Notes: a model not told the origin generated them from the sequence alone. A DNA stretch of 64,000 nucleotides from Pistricoccus aurantiacus (GCF_007954585.1 NZ_CP042382.1:1302001-1366000), one strand, 5' to 3'. Counted from the stretch's first letter, positions 1 through 9,745 are shown. Numbers and translations are program-made.

Positions 1-509
1 CGGAACGTATCGTCAACAACGGCCATACCCTCAAGGTGGAGGTTGCGCCGGGCAGCCAGATCAGCCTGGGAGATAACAGCTTCGCCCTGAAGCAGTATCA
101 CTTTCACTCGCCCAGTGAAAACCTGATCGAAGGCCAGTCCTATCCTTTGGAGGCACACCTGGTGCACGCGAATGACCAAGGCAATCTTGCGGTGATCGGG
201 GTGATGTTCGAAGACGGAGAAGCGAATCCTGCCCTGGCACAGCTGATCGCCGATCTGCCCGAGGAGGTCGGCATGCCCCAACTGTTGGCGGAACCTCTGG
301 ATGCCAGCGAACTGCTGCCGGAGAGCCGCGCTTATTACCGCTTCAACGGCTCCTTGACCACGCCGCCCTGCACCGAAGGTGTGCGCTGGTATGTGATGAA
401 GGAGCCGCTGACGGCGTCTCCCGAGCAGATCGAGGCGCTATCACAGGCCATGCCCTATCCCAACAATCGTCCGGTGCAGCCGATTAATGCCCGGCCGGTG
501 CTGCACTAG
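1..509 (+). CDS. Alpha-class carbonic anhydrase, 5' end outside the window
   Basis: Zinc enzyme that interconverts CO2 and bicarbonate; bacterial alpha-class members are usually periplasmic. The reading frame is open from base 3 with no start, so the N-terminus and any signal peptide lie upstream. Family motifs are clear: YHFHSPSEN supplies two zinc histidines, EAHLVH the third, and YRFNGSLTTPPC is the hallmark loop near the C-terminus. About 168 codons are visible of the roughly 240 usual for the family. The next gene is convergent (LysR, minus strand), so this gene is the end of its own transcript. Confidence 0.93.
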   Translation, partial: ERIVNNGHTLKVEVAPGSQISLGDNSFALKQYHFHSPSENLIEGQSYPLEAHLVHANDQGNLAVIGVMFEDGEANPALAQLIADLPEEVGMPQLLAEPLDASELLPESRAYYRFNGSLTTPPCTEGVRWYVMKEPLTASPEQIEALSQAMPYPNNRPVQPINARPVLH

Positions 510-580
510 TCCTAGTTGTCAGCGTTTAGCAGAGGAAATCATCATGTATCGTTGCTACCGCGCAGGCCATTGTGACTGAC

Positions 581-1492
581 TCATTGCACCCAATCCCAAT
601 AGGGGTGGGCCTTGAAACGCTCGGATAGTAAATCAATCAGTAGCCGAACCTTGGTCGACAGATGCCGGTGTCGGGGGTAAAGCGCACTCAGCGTGATGTC
701 GGATGGCGGATGGTCGTCAAGAAGCGTGCGCAGTTGTCCGCTTTGCAGAGCCTCACCGGCAATAAAGGTCGGCAGCATGGCGATGCCTTGATGATTTATC
801 GCGGCATCACGCAGAGGCTCGGCGTTATTTGCCCACATGACACAATTGATTGTATAGCTTTGCTCGCCCTCCGGCCCCCGCAAACGCCACTTGCTGCCAG
901 AACTTAGGTAACCATAGTGCAAACAGCGGTGCGCGTTGAGTTCGGCGGGTTTCGATGGTTCCCCCCAGCGTTGCAGGTAGTCCGGCGATGCGCATAGCAC
1001 GCGCCGGGCGACCACCAGTTCCCGGGTCACGAGACTGGTCGTGACCTGCGGGGTTCCAATCCGTAACGTGACATCGAAGCCTTCTTCGATCGGATCGACA
1101 ACGCGGTCATTGAGCACCAACTCCACATGAACCTTGGGGTATAGGGCCATGTATTCGGCCATTACCCGGGATAAATGGTGGGTGCCGAATGACATGGGTG
1201 CGTTGACGCGCAAATTGCCGGTTGGCTCGCCCTGTAACGACGTGACGGATGAAACCGCGTCGTCCAGATCGCCCAGGATTTGCCGGCAACGATCGTAAAA
1301 CGCCATTCCGGTATCCGTCGGCGTGACCTGCCGCGTGCTGCGCCGCAGCAGCTGGATACCGAGTTCCTGCTCGAGATTGATGACCGCCTTGTTGACCACC
1401 GACCGGGACAGGTTCATCTCTCGGGCTGCGGCGGCAAAACCGCCGGCCTCCACAACCCGCGTAAATGCGCGGATACCTGCAAAGCGATCCAC
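581..1492 (-). CDS. LysR-family transcriptional regulator
   Basis: DNA-binding regulator of about 303 residues with an N-terminal winged helix-turn-helix ([20 protein letters not shown], then [17 protein letters not shown]) and a C-terminal substrate-binding domain. I chose the GTG at 1492 because a perfect AGGAGG sits 6 nt upstream (1499-1504) and the protein then begins [10 protein letters not shown], as in the family; an in-frame ATG at 1534 would add 14 residues with no SD. It is divergent from the YcaC-like hydrolase gene, whose control is the obvious guess. The ligand is unknown. Confidence 0.9.
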   Translation of the reverse strand: MDRFAGIRAFTRVVEAGGFAAAAREMNLSRSVVNKAVINLEQELGIQLLRRSTRQVTPTDTGMAFYDRCRQILGDLDDAVSSVTSLQGEPTGNLRVNAPMSFGTHHLSRVMAEYMALYPKVHVELVLNDRVVDPIEEGFDVTLRIGTPQVTTSLVTRELVVARRVLCASPDYLQRWGEPSKPAELNAHRCLHYGYLSSGSKWRLRGPEGEQSYTINCVMWANNAEPLRDAAINHQGIAMLPTFIAGEALQSGQLRTLLDDHPPSDITLSALYPRHRHLSTKVRLLIDLLSERFKAHPYWDWVQ

Positions 1493-1563
1493 TCCCAACC
1501 TCCTATTGTCGTGATACTGATGACAGTATGTCACGTGAGCGGCTTATTGTGCTCAATTTAGAT

Positions 1564-1580
1564 GCGATGCACGATATCGC
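1564..1580. promoter_or_regulatory. Inverted repeat in the LysR/ycaC divergent promoter region
   Basis: GCGAT-N7-ATCGC is a perfect 5-bp dyad lying 72 nt before the LysR start and 97 nt before the hydrolase start. Its spacing resembles LysR-type operators (T-N11-A). The assignment is inference; no promoter elements could be fixed around it. Confidence 0.4.
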
Positions 1581-1676
1581 TATTAGTGAACGAGGAAATG
1601 TAAGACGCACGGTATTCCTCGGCGGACTATCTTCCGTAATGGTGCATCACCCAACCAGAAACCCAGGAGATGTTTG

Positions 1677-2300
1677 ATGTCTTTTACCTATAACCGACTC
1701 GACAAAGACAATGTGGCCGTGTTGCTGGTCGACCATCAGGCCGGCCTGCTATCGCTGGTACGCGACTACAACATGGATGAATTCAAGAACAATGTCCTGG
1801 CGGTTGCCGATATCGCCAAGTTCTTCAACCTGCCTACCATCCTGACCACCAGTTTCGCAGACGGTCCCAACGGGCCGATCGTGCCTGAGCTCAAAGAGAC
1901 CTTTCCCGACGCGCCCTTGATCGCACGGCCCGGCCAGATCAACGCCTGGGACAACGAAGAGTTCGTCCAGGCGGTCAAGGATACGGGCAAGAAGCAACTG
2001 CTCATCGCCGGCGTCGTCACCGATGTGTGTGTTGCTTTCCCGGCGCTGTCGGCCCTGGAAGAAGGCTACGAGGTGTTCGCGATCACCGACGCCTCCGGCA
2101 CCTTCAATCCCGCCGTGCGTGATGCGGCCTGGAATCGAATGTCCCAGGCCGGCGTGCAGTTGATGAACTGGTTTGCGGTTGGCTGCGAACTGCACCGCGA
2201 CTGGCGCAACGATATCGAAGGCTTCGGCGCCATTCTGGCCAATCATCTGCCGGCCTACGCCAATCTGATCCAGAGCCGGACCGCCGCCGAGAACGGCTAA
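1677..2300 (+). CDS. ycaC: YcaC-type isochorismatase-fold hydrolase
   Basis: Cysteine hydrolase of the isochorismatase superfamily, 207 residues. The sequence closely follows E. coli YcaC: D19 in LLVDHQAGLL, a lysine in TGKKQL and C118 in GVVTDVCVAFPAL form the expected Asp-Lys-Cys triad, and TFPDAPLIARPG and SQAGVQLMNWF are family blocks. Natural substrates of YcaC are not established, so no reaction is assigned. Start: ATG at 1677 after AGGAG (1664-1668); the TTG one codon earlier is less likely. It is divergent from a LysR gene. Confidence 0.9.
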   Translation: MSFTYNRLDKDNVAVLLVDHQAGLLSLVRDYNMDEFKNNVLAVADIAKFFNLPTILTTSFADGPNGPIVPELKETFPDAPLIARPGQINAWDNEEFVQAVKDTGKKQLLIAGVVTDVCVAFPALSALEEGYEVFAITDASGTFNPAVRDAAWNRMSQAGVQLMNWFAVGCELHRDWRNDIEGFGAILANHLPAYANLIQSRTAAENG

Positions 2301-2496
2301 CCACATAGTTGCATCGTCCTTCTCGTCCGCTATGCCCCCGAGTCGCATGTAATGGAAACGCGTGGCTTGGGTGACATACCGGGCATTATTCGCCCTTGAA
2401 AGACGGCCACCCTGATGGGTGCAAGTCCTATGGGCTACGGTGAATCCCAGTTCGCAAAAGATCGTATGCCCCGAAAATCTCTTGAGGAGCACGACC

Positions 2497-4299
2497 ATGA
2501 CAACACGACTTCCGATGATCTTGGGGGCGCTGTGTCTTGCCACCAGTGCCGCTACAGGGGCGCAGGACACATCGAACGCCGACCAGGATGGCGCGCTGAT
2601 TCTACATAATGGCAAGATTGCGATCTCCGGTGACAACGGCGACTATCGCTTCGCGCAGGCGGTCATGGTCCAAGATGGCAAGATCGCGGCAGTCGGCGAC
2701 GATAAGACCCTGCTCAACAAGGCCTCGGAATCTGCACGCGAGATCGATCTGGACGGTCGCACCGTCATTCCGGGCTTGAATGACTCGCATACACATGCGG
2801 TACGCGGTGGCCGCTTCTATAACCTGGAACTGCGCTGGGATGGCGTCGATAGCCTCGACAGCGCGCTGAACATGATCAGCGAACAGGCGGCGCGCACCCC
2901 AGAGGATCAATGGGTTCGGGTGATCGGCGGCTGGTCGCCGTATCAGTTCGATGAGGACCGCATGCCGACGCCAGCCGAACTCACGAAGGCGGCACCGGAT
3001 ACGCCGGTTTTCGTGCTGTTTCTCTACAGCCGCGGCTTCTTGAACAAGGCGGCTGTCGACAAGCTCGGTATCACGGAAAATACCCCTGCACCGACAGGTG
3101 GCCGCTACGAACTCACCGACGATGGCGGCGCCATTCTCTGGGCCGAGCCCAACCCCACCATTCTCTACCAGACGATCGGCCAGCTGCCGGGCCTGTCGGA
3201 AGAAAATCAACTCAATTCAACCAGACAGTTTTACCGCGAGCTCAACCGTTTCGGCCTGACCAGCGTGATCGATGCCGGCGGCGGCGGGCATACGTTCCCC
3301 ATGGATTACAGCGGCACACGCCAGATGGCCGAACAGGGTGAGATGCCACTGCGGGTTTCATATTATCTGTTTCCGCAGACGCCGGAAAAGGAGCTCGGCG
3401 CCTTTCGCTATTGGGCACGCAATTTCGACCGCGAACAAAATGTGGCGGACACGGCGAACGGCTACGTGCTCGAAGGGGGCGGCGAATTCTTGACCTGGAA
3501 CGCGGGTGACTTCGAGAACTTCACCGCCCCACGTCCGGAGGCGCTGGAGAAGCCCTACATGCGCCAAGAACTCTATGAAGTCACGCGATTTCTCGCCGAG
3601 CGCGGCTGGCCGATCCGCATCCACGCTACCTATGACCAGACTGTCAGCAAGATTCTCGACATCTGGGAAAAGGTAGACGCCGAGCACTCATTCAATGATC
3701 TGCGCTGCATCATTGACCATGTCGAGACCATCAGCGATCAAAACATCGAGCGCGTCAAGGCATTGGGTTGCGGCATCGCCGTGCAGAGTCGGATGGCCTA
3801 CGCCGGTGAGCTGTTCGAAGAACGGTATGGCAAGGAAGCGGCCGCGACCGCGCCGCCGCTGCGCAAGCTGGCCGAGAGCGATATTCCGGTCGGGCTGGGC
3901 AGCGACGCCACCCGCGTCGCCACCTACAACCCTTGGGTGACCCTGTACTGGGCCGTGACCGGCAACACCGTGGGCGGCAACCGAATTTATCCGCCTGAAA
4001 ACCAGCTCTCCCGCGCCCAGGCCCTGCGCCTGCATACCGAAGGCAGCGCCTGGTTCTCCGGTGAGCAGGACGTCAAGGGCCGCATCGAACCCGGCCAGTA
4101 TGCGGATCTGGCGGTATTGAGTGACGATTACTTCACGGTGCCGGGTGAAAAGATCAAGGACATCGAATCGGTACTCACCGTGGTTGACGGCACCATCGTC
4201 TACGGCGCCGACGCCTACGCGGACTTGGCGCCGCCGCTGCCCGATGTGAGCCCGGACTGGTCGCCGGTCAAGCGCTTCAGTGGCTACGATGAGCAGTAG
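2497..4299 (+). CDS. Exported YtcJ-like metal-dependent amidohydrolase
   Basis: Member of the amidohydrolase superfamily (YtcJ-like, amidohydrolase_3), about 600 residues, predicted to hydrolyse a C-N bond in an unknown small molecule. Residues 1-23 form a signal peptide ending in ATGAQD. The metal-binding HxH lies in PGLNDSHTHAVRGG (H98, H100). Later blocks (IHATYDQTV, CIIDHVETIS, VGLGSDATRV) supply the other expected His/Asp ligands, and KGRIEPGQYADLAVL is the usual C-terminal motif. Start at 2497 fits GAGGAG 7 nt upstream; the longer ORF from 2419 has neither SD nor signal peptide. It overlaps the next gene by 11 nt. Confidence 0.88.
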   Translation: MTTRLPMILGALCLATSAATGAQDTSNADQDGALILHNGKIAISGDNGDYRFAQAVMVQDGKIAAVGDDKTLLNKASESAREIDLDGRTVIPGLNDSHTHAVRGGRFYNLELRWDGVDSLDSALNMISEQAARTPEDQWVRVIGGWSPYQFDEDRMPTPAELTKAAPDTPVFVLFLYSRGFLNKAAVDKLGITENTPAPTGGRYELTDDGGAILWAEPNPTILYQTIGQLPGLSEENQLNSTRQFYRELNRFGLTSVIDAGGGGHTFPMDYSGTRQMAEQGEMPLRVSYYLFPQTPEKELGAFRYWARNFDREQNVADTANGYVLEGGGEFLTWNAGDFENFTAPRPEALEKPYMRQELYEVTRFLAERGWPIRIHATYDQTVSKILDIWEKVDAEHSFNDLRCIIDHVETISDQNIERVKALGCGIAVQSRMAYAGELFEERYGKEAAATAPPLRKLAESDIPVGLGSDATRVATYNPWVTLYWAVTGNTVGGNRIYPPENQLSRAQALRLHTEGSAWFSGEQDVKGRIEPGQYADLAVLSDDYFTVPGEKIKDIESVLTVVDGTIVYGADAYADLAPPLPDVSPDWSPVKRFSGYDEQ

Positions 4300-5050
4300 A
4301 TCGTCAAATCCCAGTCCCATACGTGGCTTTCTTGCCGATGCCGGTCGCACCATAGTGCCTCGTCAGGGGTATCGCCATGGGCCATTGCCCCCGATTCTGT
4401 TGCTGCTCACCGTGGTTACCGGCATCGTCGATGCCATCAGCTTTCTGAGCCTCGGGCGTGTCTTCGTCGCCAACATGACAGGCAACGTCGTCTTTCTTGG
4501 CTTCGGCCTGGCCGGTGAGGTCAGTTTGTCGGTGCCGTCGTCGTTGACATCGATCGGGACATTTCTGATCGGTGCGGCGGTCGCCGGACGATTGTTTTGC
4601 CGGTTTGTCGACAACCGGGGCCGCCTGGTTGCATTCGTGACCAGCGTCGAAGCCGGCCTGATTGCCGTGGCGTTGTTAGCTGCGTTGCTAGCGCCCTCGG
4701 TTGAATCGGTGCACTACGTTCTAATTGTGCTGCTCTCGCTGGCCATGGGGTTCAAGAATGCCATGGCCCGCACTCTGGGGGTGCCGGAACTGAAGATCAC
4801 GGTGTTGACGCTGACCCTCACCAGGTTGGCCGCGGATGCAGCTGCCGGTGTTGGTTTGAAAGCTTTTCCCGGTCGCCGCATCGTGGCGGTGCTCGCCATG
4901 TTCGTGGGCGCATTCGTCGGCGGCCTGCTCACCCTGCATGTTGCCGTCAGTGCAGCCCTTGCGCTGGCGCTGCTATTGACGGGGACAGTGGCAATGGCCA
5001 GCCACTATCTATCACGCGCACAGCCGCCCTGGACAAGGCCGGTCTCGTGA
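4289..5050 (+). CDS. DUF1275 (YoaK-like) membrane protein
   Basis: Integral membrane protein of about 253 residues with six or so hydrophobic segments. The N-terminal signature GIVDAISFLSLGRVFVANMT followed by GNVVFLG is diagnostic of DUF1275. No molecular function is established for the family. The ATG at 4289 overlaps the amidohydrolase stop by 11 nt; a GTG at 4280 is the alternative. Its own stop overlaps a following GTG (GTGA), so it appears to start a coupled operon with the small ORF and RND genes downstream. Confidence 0.85.
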   Translation: MSSRSSNPSPIRGFLADAGRTIVPRQGYRHGPLPPILLLLTVVTGIVDAISFLSLGRVFVANMTGNVVFLGFGLAGEVSLSVPSSLTSIGTFLIGAAVAGRLFCRFVDNRGRLVAFVTSVEAGLIAVALLAALLAPSVESVHYVLIVLLSLAMGFKNAMARTLGVPELKITVLTLTLTRLAADAAAGVGLKAFPGRRIVAVLAMFVGAFVGGLLTLHVAVSAALALALLLTGTVAMASHYLSRAQPPWTRPVS

Positions 5051-5241
5051 GCGGTCAGTCGGTACTCGATATGACTTCGCATGAACCAGGTCATCAGCCG
5101 CGCGACTGGGCGATCCACGCCTTGTCCGGGGAGCGCTACCACACCGGCGACGCTTCACCGGAGGTGCGCCACTATCTCGCGTCGAATCGAACGCCCCGGC
5201 GACGGCCTGCGAAACCCGAAGCTGGAGGTGCCAACCCATGA
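5047..5241 (+). CDS. Small unknown protein coupled to the RND operon
   Basis: A 64-residue reading frame beginning with GTG that overlaps the DUF1275 stop by 4 nt (GTGA) and ending in a TGA that overlaps the adaptor ATG by 4 nt (ATGA). This double coupling is the main evidence that it is translated. The product is polar, with no signal peptide, membrane segment or recognised domain; the C-terminus is basic (TPRRRPAKP). It could also be only a spacer that carries ribosomes to the adaptor gene. Not recognised. Confidence 0.42.
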   Translation: MSGQSVLDMTSHEPGHQPRDWAIHALSGERYHTGDASPEVRHYLASNRTPRRRPAKPEAGGANP

Positions 5242-6383
5242 AAATCACCCTCGGTTTGTTACCCGCTCGGGGCATGGGCTTCAGGCTCATTGTCCGTCCA
5301 TTCTGGTGGCTGACACTGCTGTGGTGCGTTTCGGTGCTGCAGGCGCAGGCTCAGGATCGCCCGGGTGTTGCGCTTGAGAAGGTAACCCGATCGGACATCA
5401 TCAGCGAAGTAAGCCTCAACGGCACCGTCAACGCGCTGCGCACGTCCCAGTTGTCCGCGGCGGTGGCCGGCCTTGTGGATAGCGTCCAGGTGGAGGCGGG
5501 GGATCGCGTGGCCGCCGGCGACCTGCTGATCGGCCTGGACGAGAAAGAAGCGACGTTTGAGCTAGAAAGCGCTCGTGCGGAATCCGCGGAAGCCCAGGCA
5601 CGGCTGGATGAAGCGCGCCGGCGCTTCGCGGAGGCTAGATCCGTGGGGGCGGGCCGCAATATCGCCGCCACGGAAGTGAGCGCCCGGGAAAGCGAGGTAG
5701 CGGCGACTGAGGCCACCCTGGCCCGACTGAAAGCCGAGGTGGCCCGACGTCAGGTTCTGCATGAGCGCCACAGCATTAGAGCCCCTTATGACGGGGTGGT
5801 CAGCAGCCGGTCGGCGGATCTTGGCGAATGGGTGACCCCCGGAGACGCGCTGCTGACCCTGGTGGATACCACGAACCTGCGGCTGGACTTTCGCGTACCC
5901 CAGAGTTACTACCAGCGCATTGACGACAATGCCCGGCTGCTGGCGACGATCGTCGGTTCTGATGCAAAACCAATCCCCTTGACCATCGAGTCCCTGGTAC
6001 CGGTCAACGATCCTCAGGCCAGAACCTTCCTGCTGCGAGCAACCGGTGGCGAAGCGCTGCAGGTTTTGCCCGGAATGGCGGTCGAGGCCACGCTGCAGGT
6101 ATCCACCGGCGAGCAGGGGCTGACGATCTCACGGGATGCGATCAACCGCTATCCCGAGGGCCGCGTGACGGTGTGGATCGCCGAGCCGGTCAGCGACTCG
6201 GATCATGAAGTTCGGGAAAAGGAGTATGAGGTTCGGGAAAAGCGGGTAGAAATCGGCGCCGGTTTTGGCGATCGCGTGGAGATTCTGAGCGGACTCGACG
6301 GCACCGAGCAGGTGGTGGTGCGGGGCAATGAATCCCTGCAGGAAGGCGCCCGAGTCACCCTGGCGCAGCGGAGCGCGCGCTGA
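5238..6383 (+). CDS. RND efflux periplasmic adaptor (membrane fusion protein)
   Basis: Adaptor of a tripartite efflux pump, linking the inner-membrane RND protein to an outer-membrane channel. It has an N-terminal hydrophobic export signal (about residues 15-37), a split lipoyl domain (VDSVQVEAGDRVAAGDLLIG early, HSIRAPYDGVVSSRSADLGE later), a helical hairpin rich in Ala/Glu/Arg between them, then beta-barrel and membrane-proximal domains. Start ATG 5238 follows GGAGGTG at 7 nt. Its stop overlaps the pump ATG (TGATG). A 7-residue tandem duplication (EVREKEY/EVREKRV) sits near residue 325. No outer-membrane channel gene is adjacent. Confidence 0.9.
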   Translation: MKITLGLLPARGMGFRLIVRPFWWLTLLWCVSVLQAQAQDRPGVALEKVTRSDIISEVSLNGTVNALRTSQLSAAVAGLVDSVQVEAGDRVAAGDLLIGLDEKEATFELESARAESAEAQARLDEARRRFAEARSVGAGRNIAATEVSARESEVAATEATLARLKAEVARRQVLHERHSIRAPYDGVVSSRSADLGEWVTPGDALLTLVDTTNLRLDFRVPQSYYQRIDDNARLLATIVGSDAKPIPLTIESLVPVNDPQARTFLLRATGGEALQVLPGMAVEATLQVSTGEQGLTISRDAINRYPEGRVTVWIAEPVSDSDHEVREKEYEVREKRVEIGAGFGDRVEILSGLDGTEQVVVRGNESLQEGARVTLAQRSAR

Positions 6384-9300
6384 TGTTTGCCGGGATCATT
6401 CGACACGGCACTTTGGTGACGGTGGTCACCCTGATCCTCACGATTCTTGGAGCGGCCGCGGCACTTCGCATTCCCATTCAGATGATCCCGGATCTGGAAA
6501 CCCGTACGGTCACGGTGGAAACCACCTGGGCCGGCGCCACCCCCCAGGACATCGAGAAGGAAATACTGATCGAGCAGGAGCGCTTTCTGCGCAACGTGCC
6601 CAACCTCAGCGAGCTGACCTCGACGGCGACCAGCGGCGTTGCCGAAATCGAGCTGGAGTTTCCCTTCGGTGTCGATATCACCGAAACCCTGATCCAGGTG
6701 AACAACGCCCTCAGCCAGGTGCCCAGCTATCCGAACAATGTCGATGAGCCGCGCATCGTGGCCGCCTCTTTTTCTTCCAACGCCTTCATGGGTTTTCGCA
6801 TCACCACCCTGCCGGATAATCCGGACGAGCTGAATATCGATCTGATGCGCGACTTCGTGGAGGATCGCGTCAGGCCCCGGATGGAGAGCGTGGCCGGTGT
6901 CTCGGAGGTGACGGTGGGCGGTGGCGCCGACCGGCAGATGCAGATCATCGTGGATGAAGCGAAACTGGCCCAGCGCGGCCTGAGCCTGCTCGATCTGCGT
7001 GACGCCATCACCCGCCGCAATCAGGACGTCTCCGGCGGTGAGGTGGACGCCGGCAAGCGTCGCTATCTGCTGCGAACCGAAGGCCGGTTTCGTGATCTGG
7101 ACGAACTGCGCCAGCTGGTGGTTTCCCGAAGCGGCGACAGCGTGGTGAGATTATTGGAAGTGGCCGCGGTGCGCCAAGGGCAGTCCCGCATGCGCGAGCT
7201 GTCCTACGTCAACGGCCAGCGCGTGCTGATGATGCGGGTGCGCCGGGAAGCCGGCTCGAATGTGATCGATATCAAGCGCGCCATGCTGGACGAAGTGAAA
7301 CGCATCAATGAAGAGGTGCTGGAACCGGAAGGGATGCGGCTTACCCTCACCAACGATGATGTGCGCTACGTGGAGGCCTCGGTGGCCAACGTCTGGACCA
7401 ACCTGGGGATCGGCGCCGCCTTTGTCACCCTGGTGATGTATCTGTTCCTGCGTTCCGGTCGCGCGACGTTCACCGGCGTGGTCGGTGTGCCGCTGTGCGC
7501 CATCGCCGCCTTCATGGGCCTAATGCTCACCGGTCGTACCATCAACGTGATTTCCCTGGCGGGGATCGCGTTCGCGCTCGGCATGACCGTCGATAACAGT
7601 ATCGTCGTGCTGGAAAACATCGAGCGGCACCGGCGACTAGGTCTGGACCGGTTCGAGTCCGCGCTGAAAGGGGTTCAGGAGGTCTGGCCGGCGGTGCTCG
7701 CCTCCACCATGACCACCATGCTGGTGTTCCTGCCCATCCTGTTCATCGAAGAAGAGGCCGGCCAACTGTATTCGGATGTGGCCATCGCCATCTCTTCCGC
7801 CATCTTCGCCTCGATGCTGGTAGCGGTCACCCTCATTCCCACCCTGAGTGCGCGGCTGGACTTCGGCAATGGTCAATCCGCTACGGATGAATACGGCAAT
7901 GTCTCTGCCGGGGGCTGGGCCAGTGCCATGGTATCGGCGGTGCGCTGGCTGGTGGCCGGCCCGCTGCGGCGCTCTATGGTGATCCTGGGCACCGTCGCCG
8001 CGAGTGCCCTGATCATCCTGGTGCTGACCCCGCCGGCGGAATACCTGCCCGAGGGGGAGGAGCCCAAGACCTTTGCCTCCATGAACGCACCGCCCGGCTA
8101 CAACCTCGAGGAAATGGATCGCATCGCCCAGCAGGTGGAAGCGCAGCTGCTGCCTCAGGTAAACGCCGATCCGGCGCCCTTTGAAGCGGGGGAGACATCA
8201 ATTCCGCCGCTGGCCTTCATGTACACGCAGGTCAATCCCACGGACATGCGGATCATCGCGCAAACCCGCGATCCCGACCATATCGAAGCGTTGATGACAG
8301 AACTCACCGAGCTTTACGAGCAGTTCCCCGGCATGCGCGCCTTTACCGCCAAAGGCTCGATCATCTCCAGCAACGATGGCGGTACCCGCAGCATCAACCT
8401 GGACATATCCGGGCCTGATCTGGTGTCCATCTATCGCGTCGCCAACCGCGTCTACCAGCGGGCCCAGGCGGTATTCGACAACCCGCGCATCCAGACGCAA
8501 CCGGCCACCCTGTCCCTGGCGCAGCCGCTGATCCAGGTGCGCCCGGACTGGGACCGCGCCGCCGAGCTGGGGCTGGATACCGAAGCGATCGGCTTTACCG
8601 TGGCGTCGCTGACGGAAGGCGCCTACGTGGACGACTTCTTCCTCGACGACGAGAAAATCGATATCTATCTGTACGGCAGCAAAGGTCCGAATCCGGGCCT
8701 GCAGGTGTTGCCGGACGCCATGGTGCATACACCGCAAGGCGCGACGCTGCCGCTTTCCAGCCTGGCCGCGATCGAGGAAACCGTCGATACCAGCGTCGTG
8801 CGCCGCCTTGACGGCCGCAGAACCGTGACGCTTAACGTGATTCCACCGGACGATGTGCCGCTCGAGGCCGGCGTCGAGCGGGTCAACACGGAACTGCTGG
8901 CCGCCATGCGTGACAGCGGCGAGGTGCCCACGGATGTGGCCATCGACATCTCCGGCGCCAGCGACCAGCTCAACGCCACCCGCGATGCGCTCAGCGGTAA
9001 TTTCTTGATCGCGCTGGTGATTGTTTATCTGCTGCTGGTGGCCATCTTTTCCCACTGGGGCTTTCCCCTGCTGATACTGACCGCGATTCCGCTGGGCATT
9101 GCCGGGGGTATTGTCGGCCTGGCGCTGATGAATCTGGTCGGCGGGCTCTTGCCGATGATTGGCCTACGCCCCCTCAGTCAGCCCTTTGACATGATCACCA
9201 TGCTGGGTTTTCTGATTCTGATGGGCACCGTGGTGAACAACCCGATCCTGGTGGTGGAACAGGCCCGCCAGAATCTGCGTACCCAAGGCGCCTCAGTGGT

Positions 9301-9580
9301 GGATGCGGTAATCGGTGCGGTGGCCACCCGCCTGAGACCCATTGCCATGACCACATTGACCACCATCTGCGGCCTGTCGCCGCTGGTGTTCCTGCCCGGC
9401 GAAGGCACGGAGCTGTATCGGGGGGTGGGGGCCATCGTGCTGTTCGGCCTGCTGGGCGCGGCCACGGTCACGCTGACGTTCCTGCCCGCGCTGACGGTCT
9501 CGGTGCTGAGCTGGCGACGCAAACGCGAAAATGGAGAAGGCGCTCGAGCGGGAAAACCGGGTGCCGCGCCTGGCAAATGA
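6383..9580 (+). CDS. RND efflux pump permease (AcrB/SwrC-like)
   Basis: Inner-membrane proton-driven exporter of about 1065 residues with the two-fold RND layout: a TM helix, large periplasmic loop and TM bundle, repeated. MIPDLETRTVTVETTWAGAT and the TM4 block GMTVDNSIVVLENIERH are typical. The TM4 pair reads Asp-Asn rather than Asp-Asp, and the TM10 position of AcrB Lys940 reads Asn (TVVNNPILVVEQ); this VDN/VNN pattern is seen in SwrC-like RND proteins. It is co-transcribed with the adaptor. Substrate unknown; a biocide, solvent or lipid-like compound is a guess. Confidence 0.92.
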   Translation: MFAGIIRHGTLVTVVTLILTILGAAAALRIPIQMIPDLETRTVTVETTWAGATPQDIEKEILIEQERFLRNVPNLSELTSTATSGVAEIELEFPFGVDITETLIQVNNALSQVPSYPNNVDEPRIVAASFSSNAFMGFRITTLPDNPDELNIDLMRDFVEDRVRPRMESVAGVSEVTVGGGADRQMQIIVDEAKLAQRGLSLLDLRDAITRRNQDVSGGEVDAGKRRYLLRTEGRFRDLDELRQLVVSRSGDSVVRLLEVAAVRQGQSRMRELSYVNGQRVLMMRVRREAGSNVIDIKRAMLDEVKRINEEVLEPEGMRLTLTNDDVRYVEASVANVWTNLGIGAAFVTLVMYLFLRSGRATFTGVVGVPLCAIAAFMGLMLTGRTINVISLAGIAFALGMTVDNSIVVLENIERHRRLGLDRFESALKGVQEVWPAVLASTMTTMLVFLPILFIEEEAGQLYSDVAIAISSAIFASMLVAVTLIPTLSARLDFGNGQSATDEYGNVSAGGWASAMVSAVRWLVAGPLRRSMVILGTVAASALIILVLTPPAEYLPEGEEPKTFASMNAPPGYNLEEMDRIAQQVEAQLLPQVNADPAPFEAGETSIPPLAFMYTQVNPTDMRIIAQTRDPDHIEALMTELTELYEQFPGMRAFTAKGSIISSNDGGTRSINLDISGPDLVSIYRVANRVYQRAQAVFDNPRIQTQPATLSLAQPLIQVRPDWDRAAELGLDTEAIGFTVASLTEGAYVDDFFLDDEKIDIYLYGSKGPNPGLQVLPDAMVHTPQGATLPLSSLAAIEETVDTSVVRRLDGRRTVTLNVIPPDDVPLEAGVERVNTELLAAMRDSGEVPTDVAIDISGASDQLNATRDALSGNFLIALVIVYLLLVAIFSHWGFPLLILTAIPLGIAGGIVGLALMNLVGGLLPMIGLRPLSQPFDMITMLGFLILMGTVVNNPILVVEQARQNLRTQGASVVDAVIGAVATRLRPIAMTTLTTICGLSPLVFLPGEGTELYRGVGAIVLFGLLGAATVTLTFLPALTVSVLSWRRKRENGEGARAGKPGAAPGK

Positions 9581-9745
9581 GATCCTCAGGGATGCGCCAG
9601 CATCTTTGCCATGGCGGAACTCGACCGCGGGTAGAAGTGACGCTTTACTTTATGAACGCTCATCGCGCGACATACGGCCTAGGCCGCTAACGTGATGAGA
9701 GCGAATAACGTACCAAAAATAACTGTATGACCTATGGAGACTGAC

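Noticed and set aside
2405-2460. Short stretch with GGGTGCAAGTCC and GGTGAATCCC resembling parts of a cobalamin riboswitch or group II intron
   Set aside because: The remaining conserved elements are missing, no reverse transcriptase is near, and the next gene is not a B12 gene.
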